Shown here piece by piece: positions 18,558-27,707 of a stretch of DNA of 64,000 nucleotides (its first letter is position 1; each line of letters starts with the position of its first letter). The notes below the pieces were generated by a model. The model did no database searches. It was not told the origin of the DNA and saw only the letters and a program-made list of their open reading frames with translations. A program made the translations under genes and the position numbers. Origin of the DNA: Marinitoga piezophila KA3 (GTDB taxonomy: Bacteria > Thermotogota > Thermotogae > Petrotogales > Petrotogaceae); contig NC_016751.1 of assembly GCF_000255135.1 (NCBI RefSeq), positions 248,001 to 312,000 on the forward strand, written 5' to 3'.

Positions 18558-19466
18558 ATGTTATTTTCTCTTGCTTTTTTCAAGGTATTACCTCTTTTCA
18601 TTATAATCTCTATTGGATATATTCTCGGCAAAACATTTGAAGAATATGACAATAAAATTCTAAATAAAATTACAATATGGGTTGCAGGAAATGTTTTAGC
18701 ATTTACAGCAATAAATTCTCATCCACCAAAATCAGATGAATTGAAAGTATTTTTTTCAGGATATATAATCCTTTTTATATTAGCTATTTTAATTCCATTT
18801 ATCCTAAAAAAATTGAACCTCATAAAATCTGAATGGGGAATTATATCTTTTGCATTGATGTTTTCAAATGGCGGATATTTAGGATATCCCGTTGTTGGAG
18901 CACTATTTGGAGATGAATATATTGCTAAAGCTGTAATTTACGTTATTGCAATGACATTACTTTCATTTTCAATAGGTATAGTTATTCTTACAGGAAATAT
19001 AAAAAAAGGATTATTAAATATGGTTAAATTACCCATGTTATGGGGATTCTTAATTGGATGGATATTAGGTGCAAATAATATATTCTGGTATAACTTTCCA
19101 GCTGTTATTTCTGAACCAATTGAAATGATAAAAAATGCAAGTATTGTGATCATTCTTATAAACATCGGTGTTTCTTTATCAAAAATAAAAATTAAAATCT
19201 ATGATTTATACGATACCATTTTAACTACTTTTTTCAGATTAATTGTATTTCCAGTTCTCGCCATTTTTATAGTAAAACTATTAAAATTTGACCCTATTCT
19301 TGGAGCGATATTTGTAATTGAAGCAGGAATGCCTGTTGGAATGAATGTATCATTTATTACTGAAGAATTAAAGATAAATCCTGCATTAGGTAATTTGCTT
19401 GTTTTTGTAAGTACTCTATTATCAATTTTAACTGTTCCATTATTATATTATCTTATTAATCTTTAG
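18558..19466 (+). CDS. AEC (auxin efflux carrier) family transporter
   Basis: 302 residues, nearly all in about ten membrane helices. The pattern FSNGGYLGYPVVGALFG in the first half and EAGMPVGMNVSFITEEL in the second is the signature of the AEC family (MdcF/YfdV relatives), which move malonate, malate or other small organic acids. The substrate is unknown. It begins 4 nt after the L,D-transpeptidase stop with GAGGTGAAT as ribosome site, and the CoA-binding protein follows. Confidence 0.82.
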   Translation: MLFSLAFFKVLPLFIIISIGYILGKTFEEYDNKILNKITIWVAGNVLAFTAINSHPPKSDELKVFFSGYIILFILAILIPFILKKLNLIKSEWGIISFALMFSNGGYLGYPVVGALFGDEYIAKAVIYVIAMTLLSFSIGIVILTGNIKKGLLNMVKLPMLWGFLIGWILGANNIFWYNFPAVISEPIEMIKNASIVIILINIGVSLSKIKIKIYDLYDTILTTFFRLIVFPVLAIFIVKLLKFDPILGAIFVIEAGMPVGMNVSFITEELKINPALGNLLVFVSTLLSILTVPLLYYLINL

Positions 19467-19477
19467 GAGGAATTAAT

Positions 19478-19855
19478 ATGATAGATATATCAAAAATAAA
19501 AAAAATCGCGTTAATAGGTGCCACAACAAATAAATCAAAATTTGGATATAAAATCTTAAAAGACCTTGTAAAAAAAGGATATGAAGTATTACCAGTAACT
19601 CCAAATTATGATGAAATAGAAGGAATTAAAACATATAAATCAGTTAATGAATTACCAGAAGTTGATGTTTTAAACTTTGTTGTCCCGCCTAAAATTGGAT
19701 TAGAAATTACAAAAGAGGCTTATAAAAATGGATTTAAAAAATTCTGGTATCAACCAGGTGCCGAATCTCAGGAAATCAAAGAATTCTTGGATTCATTAAA
19801 TGATCCAGAAGTTGATTACCTGTTCTATAAATGTATAATGGTTGAAACAATATAA
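19478..19855 (+). CDS. CoA-binding domain protein
   Basis: 125 residues forming a single CoA-binding Rossmann domain (YccU/YneT type): IALIGATTNKSKFGYKILKDL, EVLPVTPNYDEIEG, NFVVPPKIGLEI and FWYQPGAES. Stand-alone members have no known enzymatic role; one human relative is a succinyl-CoA ligase subunit domain. AGGAGGAAT lies 6 nt before the ATG; an intrinsic terminator begins at its stop codon, so it closes the operon. Confidence 0.82.
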   Translation: MIDISKIKKIALIGATTNKSKFGYKILKDLVKKGYEVLPVTPNYDEIEGIKTYKSVNELPEVDVLNFVVPPKIGLEITKEAYKNGFKKFWYQPGAESQEIKEFLDSLNDPEVDYLFYKCIMVETI

Positions 19856-19882
19856 AAGCCCTATTAAAGGGCTTTCTTTTAT
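19855..19882 (+). terminator. Intrinsic terminator
   Basis: AAAGCCCT and AGGGCTTT form an 8-bp stem with a 5-nt loop followed by CTTTT, directly after the CoA-binding protein stop codon and 30 nt before murJ. Confidence 0.85.
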
Positions 19883-19909
19883 AATAGTAAATAAAAAGGG
19901 GCTGTTATA

Positions 19910-21409
19910 ATGTCTGGGATTTTAAAATACACCGCAATATTTGCATCTGCCACAATGGTAAGTCGTTTTCTTGGATTATTCAGAGATATGCTTTTCGCAT
20001 ATTACTTTGGAAGAAGTGGAGAATATGATGCCTATATTATAGCAATACTTCTTCCATTTTTTCTAAGAAGAATATTTGCTGAAGGTGCTTTTTCTACTGT
20101 ATTCATTCCTTTATACAATAGAAAAAAAGGAAAAGAGGCTGATCTATTTGCAAGCACCGCAATAAATATTTTATTTTTAATCACATTTTCTCTATATATT
20201 CTAGTATTTTTTTATTCACCAATTTTTGCTAAAATACTCGGAAGTGGTTTAGATAAAGAATATTTAAACCTTTCTGCCTTTTTAATGAAAATCACATTTC
20301 CATTTATTACTTTTATTTCCATATGGTCGATATTTGCCAGTATTTTACATAATGAAAGCAATTTCTTTATCTCGGGAGTATCACCAGCAATAACCAATGT
20401 TTTTACCATATTAGGTATTTTATTTTCTGTATATTTTCCTATTAAAATTTTAGGTCCAACAATTGGGTTTCTCCTTGGCGGATTTTTTCAATTATTCTTT
20501 GTTTATATTTACGTACATAAGAAAAAATATTTTAAATATTATCCTGTTATAAAAAAAGACTATATAAACGAAATAATGGTAATGTTTATTCCTGCATTAT
20601 TTGGTGTTGCCATTTCTCATATTAATAGTATTGTGGATACAAATGTTGCAACCTGGACTGGAGAAGGTGGAGTTGCAACTATTCAATATGCATTAAGATT
20701 ATATCAATTGCCTTTAGCAATTTTTTCTGTGAGCATCGCAAACGTTATTCTTCCAAGATTATCTAAATTATCTGCAAAAGATGATATGGAAAATTTTGTA
20801 AAAGAGTTTAAAGAAGCGATAATCATATCCTTATTTTTAACAATTCCCGCTGCATCTGGATTAATTATATTAAGCAAAGAAATAATTAAATTAATATATC
20901 AGCATGGTAGCTTTACTTCAAATGATACAACAGCAACTGCCTACACATTAATTGCATATTCTATTGGTATTGTTTTCTATTCCATTCACGGTATTCTTGT
21001 AAGAAATTATTATTCAAAATTAGACTCCAAAAAACCAACAAAAATTTCATTTATAATGGTTACAATTAACATAATACTCGATATTATACTTGCTAAATAT
21101 TTTGGAACTGCCGGAATTGGTTTGGCAACATCAATTTCAGGAATGATTGGTATGATAATTCTGGGTTGGGATTTATTTGCACATTTTGATAAAAATGACA
21201 TAATTGAAGTATTAAAAATCTTTATTGCATCATTTATTATGGGAACAATATTATATATATCAAAGAAATTATATATATCAAACATCTACACACTTATACT
21301 TGTTATTGAAGGAATGATAATATACGCTGTTGCGGCATATTTGCTAAATTGTAAATACTTCACCGAAATATCAAAAATGCTAAAAAATAAACTCAAAAAA
21401 AATGGTTAA
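19910..21409 (+). CDS. murJ: Lipid II flippase MurJ
   Basis: 499 residues with about 14 membrane helices of the MOP/MVF family. The N-terminus (ASATMVSRFLGLFRDMLFAYYFG) and the FLRRIFAEGAFSTVFIP segment are classic MurJ, as are HINSIVDTNVATW and LPLAIFSVSIANVILPRLS. It flips undecaprenyl-linked peptidoglycan precursor. Preceded by AAAAGGGGCTG and followed by a 70-nt gap with a new promoter for the kinase gene. Confidence 0.93.
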   Translation: MSGILKYTAIFASATMVSRFLGLFRDMLFAYYFGRSGEYDAYIIAILLPFFLRRIFAEGAFSTVFIPLYNRKKGKEADLFASTAINILFLITFSLYILVFFYSPIFAKILGSGLDKEYLNLSAFLMKITFPFITFISIWSIFASILHNESNFFISGVSPAITNVFTILGILFSVYFPIKILGPTIGFLLGGFFQLFFVYIYVHKKKYFKYYPVIKKDYINEIMVMFIPALFGVAISHINSIVDTNVATWTGEGGVATIQYALRLYQLPLAIFSVSIANVILPRLSKLSAKDDMENFVKEFKEAIIISLFLTIPAASGLIILSKEIIKLIYQHGSFTSNDTTATAYTLIAYSIGIVFYSIHGILVRNYYSKLDSKKPTKISFIMVTINIILDIILAKYFGTAGIGLATSISGMIGMIILGWDLFAHFDKNDIIEVLKIFIASFIMGTILYISKKLYISNIYTLILVIEGMIIYAVAAYLLNCKYFTEISKMLKNKLKKNG

Positions 21410-21432
21410 AAATTCACAAAATTTGACATTTG

Positions 21433-21441
21433 TGGTATAAT
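21433..21441 (+). promoter_or_regulatory. Extended -10 promoter of the PfkB operon
   Basis: TGGTATAAT (TGnTATAAT form) lies 40 nt before the kinase ATG. The TTGACA nearby (21424-21429) is only 7 nt from it and cannot be its -35; no good -35 is seen at 17 nt. Confidence 0.5.
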
Positions 21442-21480
21442 AAAGATGAATATAACAAATAATTTTGAGGGGGCTAAATT

Positions 21481-22437
21481 ATGGATGTAATGACCGTAAC
21501 ATTAAATCCTTCACTAGATAGAGAAATAATCGTAGAAGACTTTAAATGCGGACATATGTTTAGAATTTCTAATCCATCTAATTCTGTAATGGAACCTGGT
21601 GGAAAAGGTATCAATGTATCAAAAATGCTTAGTAAATTAGGCGTTGAAAACATGGCCTTGGGTTTTTTAGGCGGATTTGTTGGAAGAGTGTTTTTAGAAA
21701 AATTACTCGAAGATAAAAATATAACTGCAAACTTTGTTTTTGTTGAGGAAGAAACTCGTGAAAATATCGCTATATTGGACCTGAAAAATCACACAATTAC
21801 TCAAATTAATTCAAGTGGTCCAAAACTTCAGGAAATAGATATTAACCATATGATTCAAAGATATAAAAATTCACTTTCTCTTGTAGAACATGTTTTAATT
21901 TCTGGAAGCATTCCACCTAATGCACCAGTTGATATCTATGCAAGAATGTTTGAACTTGCAAAGAAAAATGGGGTTACAACATATATGGAAGCAAATGGTC
22001 CTCATTTTAACGAGGCAATTGAAAAATCATGTCCTATGGTAGTAAGAATTGACTTAAGAAGAGAGAAAAAATATTTTGATAGAGAATTAAAAGAAATGGA
22101 TGACTATGTATATGCTGCAGAAGATATTATAAAACATGGCGCAAAATTAGCTGTTCTCAGTTATCATGTTGAAGGAGATATAATTGCAACCCCTGAAGGA
22201 ATCTGGTTATTCAAATTAGAAGAAAATGTTGATAGATCTCATTTATTTGGTGTTGGTGACTCTTTCATGACAGGAATTATATATTATATATTAAAGAATG
22301 GATATAATTACCTTGAAGCTGCAAAATTTGGTATGGCAACTGCTATTGCCAAAGTTCATCATATCGAAAAGTATATTGAAGATATAGAAGAGATTCATAA
22401 ATATCTAAATTACTTTGAAGTAAAGAAGGTGAAATAA
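21481..22437 (+). CDS. PfkB-family hexose kinase (1-phosphofructokinase-like)
   Basis: 318 residues. It begins TVTLNPSLDREIIVEDF as in FruK/LacC kinases, has GGKGINVSKMLSKLG and ends its ATP site with FGVGDSFMTG, where the catalytic base Asp is kept but the usual GAGD reads GVGD. The likely reaction is phosphorylation of fructose 1-phosphate or tagatose 6-phosphate; no PTS gene is near, so the substrate is open. Its stop overlaps the start of the CBS protein (ATAATG), and both are co-translated. Confidence 0.8.
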   Translation: MDVMTVTLNPSLDREIIVEDFKCGHMFRISNPSNSVMEPGGKGINVSKMLSKLGVENMALGFLGGFVGRVFLEKLLEDKNITANFVFVEEETRENIAILDLKNHTITQINSSGPKLQEIDINHMIQRYKNSLSLVEHVLISGSIPPNAPVDIYARMFELAKKNGVTTYMEANGPHFNEAIEKSCPMVVRIDLRREKKYFDRELKEMDDYVYAAEDIIKHGAKLAVLSYHVEGDIIATPEGIWLFKLEENVDRSHLFGVGDSFMTGIIYYILKNGYNYLEAAKFGMATAIAKVHHIEKYIEDIEEIHKYLNYFEVKKVK

Positions 22438-22889
22438 TGAAAGTAGAAGATATTATGTTAAAAGATGTAACTTCCTTAGCAGAAGACGTAACTATAGATA
22501 GATTTATAACTTTATGTGAAAGGCATGGATACTCAGCGTTGCCTGTTGTAGATTCCGAATTTCACCTCGTTGGATTATTAAGCGAATCAATGGTAATAAA
22601 AGCTTCTATCCCGGGATATTTATCTTTAATGCAATCTACTTCATTTATCCCTGATTCTCAACAATTCATAAAAGGATTAGGTCATATTTTAAACAAACCC
22701 GTTTCAGAAATAATGGATAAAAATCCTACAAAAGTTTATTATGACGACACAGCTTTACATGTTGCCGATGTAATAATAAAAAAGAGTTTAAAAATAGTTC
22801 CTGTTGTTGATTATGATAACAGGCTTATTGGTATTGTAAGAAGAATTAAACTTTTAAGTTTAGCAGCAAAGGGTATTTTGGAGGAATAA
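22437..22889 (+). CDS. Tandem CBS-domain protein
   Basis: 150 residues made of one CBS pair: VEDIMLKDVTSLAEDVTIDRFI...YSALPVVDSEFHLVGLLSE and VSEIMDKNPTKVYYDDTALHVADVII...LKIVPVVDYDNRLIGIVRR. CBS pairs bind adenosyl ligands and often regulate a neighbour. Being translationally coupled to the PfkB kinase it may sense the energy charge for that enzyme, which is inference. mtaB follows after 2 nt. Confidence 0.82.
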   Translation: MKVEDIMLKDVTSLAEDVTIDRFITLCERHGYSALPVVDSEFHLVGLLSESMVIKASIPGYLSLMQSTSFIPDSQQFIKGLGHILNKPVSEIMDKNPTKVYYDDTALHVADVIIKKSLKIVPVVDYDNRLIGIVRRIKLLSLAAKGILEE

Positions 22890-22891
22890 TA

Positions 22892-24184
22892 TTGGAAAAA
22901 GTTAATATAGTTACATATGGATGCAAATTAAATCAGGCTGAAAGTGAAGTAATTGGTGAGAAATTATCTTCTTTAAATTATATTGTTGAATATGACAAAT
23001 CAACTAAGAGTGATATATTAATTATAAACTCATGCACAGTAACTTCTGAAGCCGAAAGGAAAATTCGCCAATTAATAAGGAAGACCAAAAGAGAAAAACC
23101 TGATACCAAAGTCGTTGTTGTTGGGTGTTACACACATACAGATACGAAATCATTACTGGAAAATGGTGTTGATCTAATCTTAGGAAACCTTGAAAAAAAA
23201 TACATAGAAAATTATATAGATAAAAATGGTGTCTTTGTAGACCTTGATTATTGGCATTCAAAAAATGAAAAAATATTTCTACCTCAAAAACCTTATAATA
23301 ATTATTCAAGATATTTCCTGCCAATTGAAGAAGGATGTCTTGAGTTCTGTACATATTGTAGAATAATATTCGCAAGAGGAAATAAAATAAGAAGTGTCTC
23401 AAAAGATGAGATATTCAAAAAAATTGATTCTCTTATTAAAAAAGGGGTAAAAGAATTTATTATTACTGGCATCAATTTAACCTATTATGGTTATGGAACA
23501 GATTATAATTTATTAAATCTGATAATGGATATTGAAAAAAAATATCAATCCCAAAAAATTCGTTTTAGGATTAGTTCTTTATATCCCGATTTCATCAATG
23601 AAAATATCATTCAATTTCTCAATGAGAGCAAAATTTTCGAAAAACACATACATTTATCACTCCAGCATGTTTCCACAAAAGTTCTGGAAAATATGGGAAG
23701 AAAATATAATGAAAAATATCTAATAAATTTATTCGATATGATTTTTAGAATAAACGATATTTTTTCCATATCCTCAGATATAATTGTTGGTTTTCCAGGC
23801 GAAACTAATGAAGATTTTGAAATATTATTAGAATTTATTAATAAATATCCATTCTCAAGAGTTCATGCATTTAGATATTCATCACGTCCAAATACCAAAG
23901 CGTCAAAAATGCCTCACCAAATTTCAGGTGAAATAAAAAAAGCCCGCATGAAACAATTGCAACAATACATAAAAAATTCAAATGAACAATATTTAAAAAA
24001 ATTAATTAACTCTGGTATAACCCCAGAAATTCTTATAGAAAAAAAGGATAATCAATACAGTTACGGATATGATGAATATTATATATACCATAAAATATTA
24101 AATAATAGTATAAACTTAAATGATTTTCATAAAGTAAAAATAAATAAAATTGAAAATACTGGAGTGATATCAAGTGTTTTATAA
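22892..24184 (+). CDS. mtaB: tRNA ms2t6A37 methylthiotransferase MtaB
   Basis: 430 residues, TTG start with GGAGGAATAATA upstream. The N-terminal UPF0004 domain holds three cluster cysteines (YGCKLNQAE, NSCTVTSEAE, VVGCYTH); the radical SAM CxxxCxxC motif is EEGCLEFCTYCRI followed by FARGNKIRS; HLSLQHVS and DIIVGFPGE complete the core. The short spacing and the GCKLNQ motif favour MtaB (modifying t6A37) over MiaB or RimO. A TRAM-like C-terminus follows. Ends 11 nt inside the aminotransferase gene. Confidence 0.9.
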   Translation: MEKVNIVTYGCKLNQAESEVIGEKLSSLNYIVEYDKSTKSDILIINSCTVTSEAERKIRQLIRKTKREKPDTKVVVVGCYTHTDTKSLLENGVDLILGNLEKKYIENYIDKNGVFVDLDYWHSKNEKIFLPQKPYNNYSRYFLPIEEGCLEFCTYCRIIFARGNKIRSVSKDEIFKKIDSLIKKGVKEFIITGINLTYYGYGTDYNLLNLIMDIEKKYQSQKIRFRISSLYPDFINENIIQFLNESKIFEKHIHLSLQHVSTKVLENMGRKYNEKYLINLFDMIFRINDIFSISSDIIVGFPGETNEDFEILLEFINKYPFSRVHAFRYSSRPNTKASKMPHQISGEIKKARMKQLQQYIKNSNEQYLKKLINSGITPEILIEKKDNQYSYGYDEYYIYHKILNNSINLNDFHKVKINKIENTGVISSVL

Positions 24185-24995
24185 TTCAAAAGAATGGATA
24201 GAAAGTACTGAATATAAAAGTGAAGATTTTGAAATATTTAACGGATATTCTACTTACGAAACCATTAGAACATACAACAAAAATCTATTTGCCCTTAACT
24301 TTCACTATGAAAGATTAAAAAAATCTGCCATATTTTTGGGATTAGAATTCCCTGAATACAATAAACTAAAAGAAACTCTTCTTGAAGGAGTTAAAAAGTT
24401 TAATTGCAAAGAAGACATTAGAATAAAAATATTAATTAACAAATACACATCAAAAAATAAAAGTTTTTATGCGTTTATTGAGCCGATATATGAAGTTGAT
24501 GATTTAAGAGAAAGTGGAGTTGTTTTGGCAATATCTCGAGAAAGAAAACCAAAAAATCCCGTTATTCCATATTATGTAAAAACTTCTCTAAATGGCTATG
24601 GATTATATTTAAGACAAAAATACAATGTGTATTATGATGCAATAGTATTAAACGAATTTGGTTATGTAACTGAAGGAACAAAATCAAATCTATTTATGGT
24701 AAGTGCTGGAGTAATTATAACTCCTCCTTTATCAGCTGGTATATTACCTGGAATTACAAGAAAAGTTGTTATCGACCTTATAAAAAGCTTCAATATAGAC
24801 TTTGAAGAAAGAAATATTGAATTATGGGAATTATTATCAGCAGATGAAATATTCTTAACTCATACAAGTGCAGGAATTGTTCCAGTAAGAAGAATAGTTC
24901 CTAATTTTACCTTTAATGCCCCAGGTATTACAACTGAAACATTAATAAATTACTGGAAAGACTTTATTATACAAAACAACGAATATTGGGATTAA
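24174..24995 (+). CDS. Class IV PLP aminotransferase
   Basis: 273 residues, GTG start with GGAGTGATA upstream. Fold-type IV signatures: NGYSTYETIRTYNKNLFAL, the PLP lysine in PYYVKTSLNGYG (near residue 140) and VTEGTKSNLFMV with LPGITRKVVIDL. Members include branched-chain aminotransferase, D-amino acid aminotransferase and aminodeoxychorismate lyase. The sequence does not decide among them; the small size fits the last two slightly better. Overlaps mtaB by 11 nt. Confidence 0.83.
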   Translation: MFYNSKEWIESTEYKSEDFEIFNGYSTYETIRTYNKNLFALNFHYERLKKSAIFLGLEFPEYNKLKETLLEGVKKFNCKEDIRIKILINKYTSKNKSFYAFIEPIYEVDDLRESGVVLAISRERKPKNPVIPYYVKTSLNGYGLYLRQKYNVYYDAIVLNEFGYVTEGTKSNLFMVSAGVIITPPLSAGILPGITRKVVIDLIKSFNIDFEERNIELWELLSADEIFLTHTSAGIVPVRRIVPNFTFNAPGITTETLINYWKDFIIQNNEYWD

Positions 24996-24996
24996 T

Positions 24997-25296
24997 ATGA
25001 AAGAAATCAAAGATATCTTATATGAATTATCTTCAAAAAACAATGTTATAAAAAAAATTATGTTGCTTGACGAGATAAAAAATAAGATATCAGCAATTTT
25101 AGATAAATATAATTTTACCTCAGTGGAGGTGGTTGATATAGATTTAAAAACCTCCACGCTTTTTTTGTATGTTGAAAACAACTACATAAAACAGGAAATT
25201 CTATTTAAAAAAAATAAATTAATAAAAGAAATTAATAATTCATTGCAAATAGACAGGATAAAAAGCATAAAATTTACTGGAGGTGCTGTTAGATGA
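24997..25296 (+). CDS. DciA-like (DUF721) protein upstream of gyrB
   Basis: 99 residues. A helical N-terminus is followed by a beta-rich part (VEVVDIDLKTSTLFLYVENNYIKQEILFKKNKLIKEIN) with the spacing of DUF721/DciA proteins. DciA loads or assists the replicative helicase DnaB, and its gene is commonly just upstream of gyrB, as here (4-nt overlap). The match is by pattern and synteny and is not strong on its own. A terminator-like hairpin with seven T lies inside the coding region. Confidence 0.55.
   Translation: MKEIKDILYELSSKNNVIKKIMLLDEIKNKISAILDKYNFTSVEVVDIDLKTSTLFLYVENNYIKQEILFKKNKLIKEINNSLQIDRIKSIKFTGGAVR
25123..25166 (+). promoter_or_regulatory. Terminator-like hairpin inside the dciA-like gene
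   Basis: GTGGAGGT (25123-25130) and ACCTCCAC (25150-25157) are perfect complements with a 19-nt loop, followed by GC and seven T (25160-25166), 126 nt before the gyrB start. It has the form of an intrinsic terminator on the coding strand. It could attenuate gyrB when translation of the small gene is poor. Confidence 0.4.
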
Positions 25297-27221
25297 GCCA
25301 TTATTCTCAAGAAGATATTAAAGTATTAAAAGGTTTAGAACCTGTTAGAAAAAGACCTGGTATGTATATTGGATCAATTGGAAAAGCAGGTTTAAACCAT
25401 CTTGTATATGAAATTGTTGACAATAGTGTTGATGAATATATGAGTGGTTTCTGTACCAAAATAATGGTAAAAATAAATGAAGATGATACTATAGAAGTAA
25501 TGGATAACGGAAGAGGTATTCCAGTTGGTCCACACCCTACAGAAAAAAAAGACACTCTTGAAGTTGTATTTACAACTTTACATGCTGGAGGTAAATTTAA
25601 TACAGAAACATATAAAATAAGTGGTGGGCTCCACGGAGTTGGTGCATCTGTTGTTAATGCATTATCAGAATTCTTAGAAGTATGGGTTCATAGAAATGGA
25701 AAAATTTATTATCAAAAATATTCAAGAGGAAAAAAGGTAACTGAAGTAGAAATATTAGGTGAGACGAATAAAACAGGTACACATATAAAATTTAAACCTG
25801 ATGCTGAAATCTTTGAAAATGGAGATATTGAAGTTGAAGGTCAAATCATAGAAAATAGATTAAGGGAATTGGCTTTCTTAAACCCTGGTCTCGAAATAGA
25901 ATTTATAGATGAAAAAAGAAATAAAAAACAAAAATTCCTTTTTAAAGAAGGACTTTCTGAATTTCTTGATTATTTAATAAAAAAGAATAAAAAAGCACCT
26001 ATTCATGAATCACCAATTTTTGGAAAAGGTTCTTTTAAAAATCCTCGTGGCGAAAACTTTTCAGATATAATAGTTGAATTTTCAATGATGTATACAAGAA
26101 ACGATTATCCTCACATATTCAGTTTTGTTAACAATATAAGAACTGTAGAAGGCGGGGAACACGAATCAGCATTTAAAACAACACTTACAAGAGTAATGAA
26201 TGACTATGCCAAAAAAGCTGGATTTTTAAAAGAAAAAGATCCTAATTTTACGGGCGAAGATGTCAGAGAAGGTTTAATAGCTATATTAAGTATTAAACTT
26301 CCTGATCCTGTTTTTGAAGGACAAACAAAAGCAAAACTGGGAAGTAAAGAAGTTAGAGCAGCTGTAAACGATATAGTCGCGGAATATTTAGTAAAATATC
26401 TTGATTCACACCCAAAAGATACAAAATTAATATTTGAAAGAATAAAAGAAGCTGCAAGAGCAAGAATAAGTGCAAGAAAAGCAAGAGAAAAGGTAAAAAG
26501 AAAATCTATATTTGAAAATTCGCCATTACCTGGGAAATTGGCAGATTGTACATCAAATAATCTCGATGAATCAGAATTATTTATTGTTGAAGGTAATTCT
26601 GCTGGTGGAAATGCTAAAACCGCAAGAGATAGAAATTTCCAGGCTATATTACCTTTAAGAGGTAAAATAATAAATGTAGAAAAGCATGATATTGAAAGAT
26701 TAATGAAAAATGAACAGGTAGCTAACATAATTTCGGCTATTGGAACGGGAATTGGCGAAAACTTTGATATATCAAAATTACGTTATGGAAAGATAATAAT
26801 AATGACAGATGCTGATGTTGACGGAGCTCATATTAGAACATTGTTATTAGCATTATTTTACAGGTTTATGCCAGAATTACTTAAAGCTGGAAGAATATAT
26901 GCAGCTCAACCTCCTCTATACAAATTTAAATCTGGTAAATTTGAAAAATATTTATACTCAGATGCTGAATTAGAGGAATTAAAAAAAGAATTTGAAGGAA
27001 AAAAGTATTCACTTCAGAGATATAAAGGTCTTGGTGAAATGAATTCAGATCAATTATGGGAAACCACAATGAATCCTGAAAAGAGAAAATTAATTCAAAT
27101 TAATATTGATGATATTGTAGAAACAGAAGAAATTCTTGAAATCTTAATGGGAAGTGATCCTTCAGCTAGAAGGGAATTTATTGAAGAACACGCATTAAAG
27201 GTTAAGGAGTTAGACATCTAA
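25293..27221 (+). CDS. gyrB: DNA gyrase subunit B
   Basis: 642 residues, GHKL ATPase plus TOPRIM. VRKRPGMYIGS, the ATP-binding EIVDNSVDEYMSG and VMDNGRGIPVG, and HGVGASVVNALSE mark the N-domain; LFIVEGNSAGGNAK and IIIMTDADVDGAHIRTLLL the metal-binding TOPRIM; QRYKGLGEMNSDQLWETTMNP the C-terminus. It introduces negative supercoils with GyrA. No large insert in the tail. It overlaps the dciA-like gene by 4 nt and is followed at once by an FtsQ-like gene. ParE is the alternative; length and QRYKGLGEM fit both, context favours GyrB. Confidence 0.93.
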   Translation: MSHYSQEDIKVLKGLEPVRKRPGMYIGSIGKAGLNHLVYEIVDNSVDEYMSGFCTKIMVKINEDDTIEVMDNGRGIPVGPHPTEKKDTLEVVFTTLHAGGKFNTETYKISGGLHGVGASVVNALSEFLEVWVHRNGKIYYQKYSRGKKVTEVEILGETNKTGTHIKFKPDAEIFENGDIEVEGQIIENRLRELAFLNPGLEIEFIDEKRNKKQKFLFKEGLSEFLDYLIKKNKKAPIHESPIFGKGSFKNPRGENFSDIIVEFSMMYTRNDYPHIFSFVNNIRTVEGGEHESAFKTTLTRVMNDYAKKAGFLKEKDPNFTGEDVREGLIAILSIKLPDPVFEGQTKAKLGSKEVRAAVNDIVAEYLVKYLDSHPKDTKLIFERIKEAARARISARKAREKVKRKSIFENSPLPGKLADCTSNNLDESELFIVEGNSAGGNAKTARDRNFQAILPLRGKIINVEKHDIERLMKNEQVANIISAIGTGIGENFDISKLRYGKIIIMTDADVDGAHIRTLLLALFYRFMPELLKAGRIYAAQPPLYKFKSGKFEKYLYSDAELEELKKEFEGKKYSLQRYKGLGEMNSDQLWETTMNPEKRKLIQINIDDIVETEEILEILMGSDPSARREFIEEHALKVKELDI

Positions 27222-27222
27222 G

Positions 27223-27696
27223 ATGAACGTTCAACGTTCGATAATACTTATTAAAACAGTATTATATGTTTTTATAATATTTTATATAATACTATCTTAT
27301 TTAATTATCCCTTCTAAACCTGTTCGTCCTATATTAGATAATATATCTCAGCCAATATGCGTTGTAGAGATAAATCATAGGTATTTTTTACTAAACAAAA
27401 ATGGTTATATTTTTAAAATATCTGATATTCCTATTTTAGGTTTTCCAAACATAGAATATAATGACTTCTTAAAATACAAAGATAAAATAAACAAATTGAC
27501 TCTTGACGAATTAAATTATATATCTACTATAGATTTTAAAAATAAAATTATATATATAAATCCAGAATACAAAATATTTTATAACTCATGGGATGAAGTT
27601 GTAAATTATTTAAATCAAACATTAAAAAAACTTGAAAAATATGAACCGGGAAGTTATTATTTACTCTCTGGTGGTAGTTTAATCAGCATTTATTAG
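27223..27696 (+). CDS. FtsQ/DivIB-like short division protein (tentative)
   Basis: 157 residues. One membrane helix near the N-terminus (TVLYVFIIFYIILSYLII) is followed by an extracytoplasmic domain beginning ICVVEINHRYFLLNKNGYIF, then IPILGFPNI, which resembles the beta domain of FtsQ (a line like YLVDENGKVF ... LPLI). It lacks room for a clear POTRA domain. It sits directly before ftsA and ftsZ, where ftsQ normally lies. Function is inferred from position and this short resemblance. The first codons contain a perfect GAACGTT/AACGTTC palindrome (27226-27240). Confidence 0.45.
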   Translation: MNVQRSIILIKTVLYVFIIFYIILSYLIIPSKPVRPILDNISQPICVVEINHRYFLLNKNGYIFKISDIPILGFPNIEYNDFLKYKDKINKLTLDELNYISTIDFKNKIIYINPEYKIFYNSWDEVVNYLNQTLKKLEKYEPGSYYLLSGGSLISIY

Positions 27697-27707
27697 GAGG
27701 GATTAAA

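Noticed and set aside
21424-21441. TTGACA next to TATAAT before the PfkB kinase as a consensus promoter
   Set aside because: The spacing is 7 nt; only the extended -10 is usable.
26204-26728. Long open frames antisense to gyrB, ftsZ, obg, coaBC and others
   Set aside because: They lie fully inside well-recognised genes, lack ribosome sites and show no family features.
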